Source: Jaaginema sp046541115
Lineage (GTDB): Bacteria > Cyanobacteriota > Cyanobacteriia > Cyanobacteriales > Spirulinaceae
Assembly: GCA_046541115.1 (NCBI GenBank)
Contig: JBKHDX010000135.1
Span: 1-13,175, forward strand
Length of the DNA stretch: 13,175 nt
Reading direction: 5' to 3'
How positions within the stretch are numbered: the first letter of the stretch is position 1; every line of letters begins with the position of its first letter. Under the pieces are notes generated by a model, which saw nothing but the letters and a program-made list of their open reading frames with translations, did not search any database and was not told the DNA's origin. The translations under genes and the position numbers were made by a program. This document shows, one piece after another, positions 13,078-13,175 of this stretch.

Positions 13078-13175
13078 GACAACTCCCCGCCGTAAACGGT
13101 CGGGGATTCTCGCGTCACAGGGAGACTCTAGCTGGGGTATATACCCCAGCCCCGAAATCTTTACCCAAGGGCGTG
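13075..13175 (-). mobile_element. Right end of an IS200/IS605-type element, partial
   Basis: The plus strand begins GTTGACAACTCCCCGCC and forms a hairpin CCCCG-CCG (13084-13091), loop TAAA, CGG-T-CGGGG (13096-13105 or so, one bulged T), then ATTCT. Read in the minus direction this is AGAATCCCCG...CGGGGAGTTGTCAA, the layout of an IS200/IS605 right end after tnpB. Farther inside is a perfect 20-base palindrome (13131-13150, GCTGGGG...CCCCAGC around TATATA), a likely stem-loop of the tnpB omega-RNA. The tnpB gene itself would be on the minus strand past 13175 and is not seen. The family call comes from pattern memory, not a search. Confidence 0.65.

Overview
The window is chromosomal DNA of a cyanobacterium. 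The evidence is direct: two antiporter-like NDH-1 gene sets of the cyanobacterial type (ndhF4-ndhD4-cupB and a separate ndhD1/ndhD2-type gene), small proteins of families I know only from cyanobacteria (DUF1815, DUF3181 and a 2TM protein), many copies of the HIP1 octamer GCGATCGC, and tandem 7-base repeats in the intergenic spaces. The genus cannot be fixed from the sequence; the heptamer repeats suggest a filamentous form, but that is only an impression.

Layout. Bases 1-985 hold one small membrane-protein gene (310-546, minus) in a repeat-rich stretch with a REP-like double hairpin, an AAACAAC heptamer array and a fold-back/MITE-like unit. Bases 930-5751 hold a minus-strand operon ndhF4 -> ndhD4 -> cupB with a rho-independent terminator. 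These are the distal membrane subunits and CO2-hydrating protein of the NDH-1MS' CO2-uptake complex. A plus-strand GT4 glycosyltransferase (6169-7251) diverges from it. It converges on a minus-strand ndhD1/ndhD2-type gene (7383-8987). A 512-base spacer then leads to a DUF1815 gene (9500-9868, plus). A long bidirectional terminator separates that gene from a minus-strand sucrose-phosphate-synthase/MshA-like glycosyltransferase (10151-11419). Next is a minus-strand cluster moaC -> 2TM protein -> DUF3181 (12699 down to 11605), with tRNA-Arg(ACG) diverging from moaC. The right edge holds the last 60 codons of a PP2C/SpoIIE-type phosphatase, apparently cut by the end of an IS200/IS605-type element that runs out of the window.

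How the genes fit together. NdhF4, NdhD4 and CupB are expected to replace NdhF1/NdhD1 at the tip of the NDH-1 membrane arm, where the complex couples cyclic electron flow to CO2 hydration at the thylakoid. The other NdhD belongs to the respiratory/cyclic NDH-1L or NDH-1L' form. No ccmR/LysR regulator and no cupS accompany the CO2-uptake genes, which fits the constitutive NDH-1MS' type better than the inducible ndhF3-ndhD3-cupA-cupS type. The rest is housekeeping: molybdopterin synthesis, a tRNA, sugar transfer and cyanobacterial proteins of unknown role.

I see no clear new multi-gene system. The most interesting signals are the IS200/IS605 end in the phosphatase gene with a possible omega-RNA region, a solo IS200/IS605-like right end at 9932-9994 without a transposase, an intercistronic hairpin before cupB, and clustered heptamer repeats. 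All are read by eye and no search was run.
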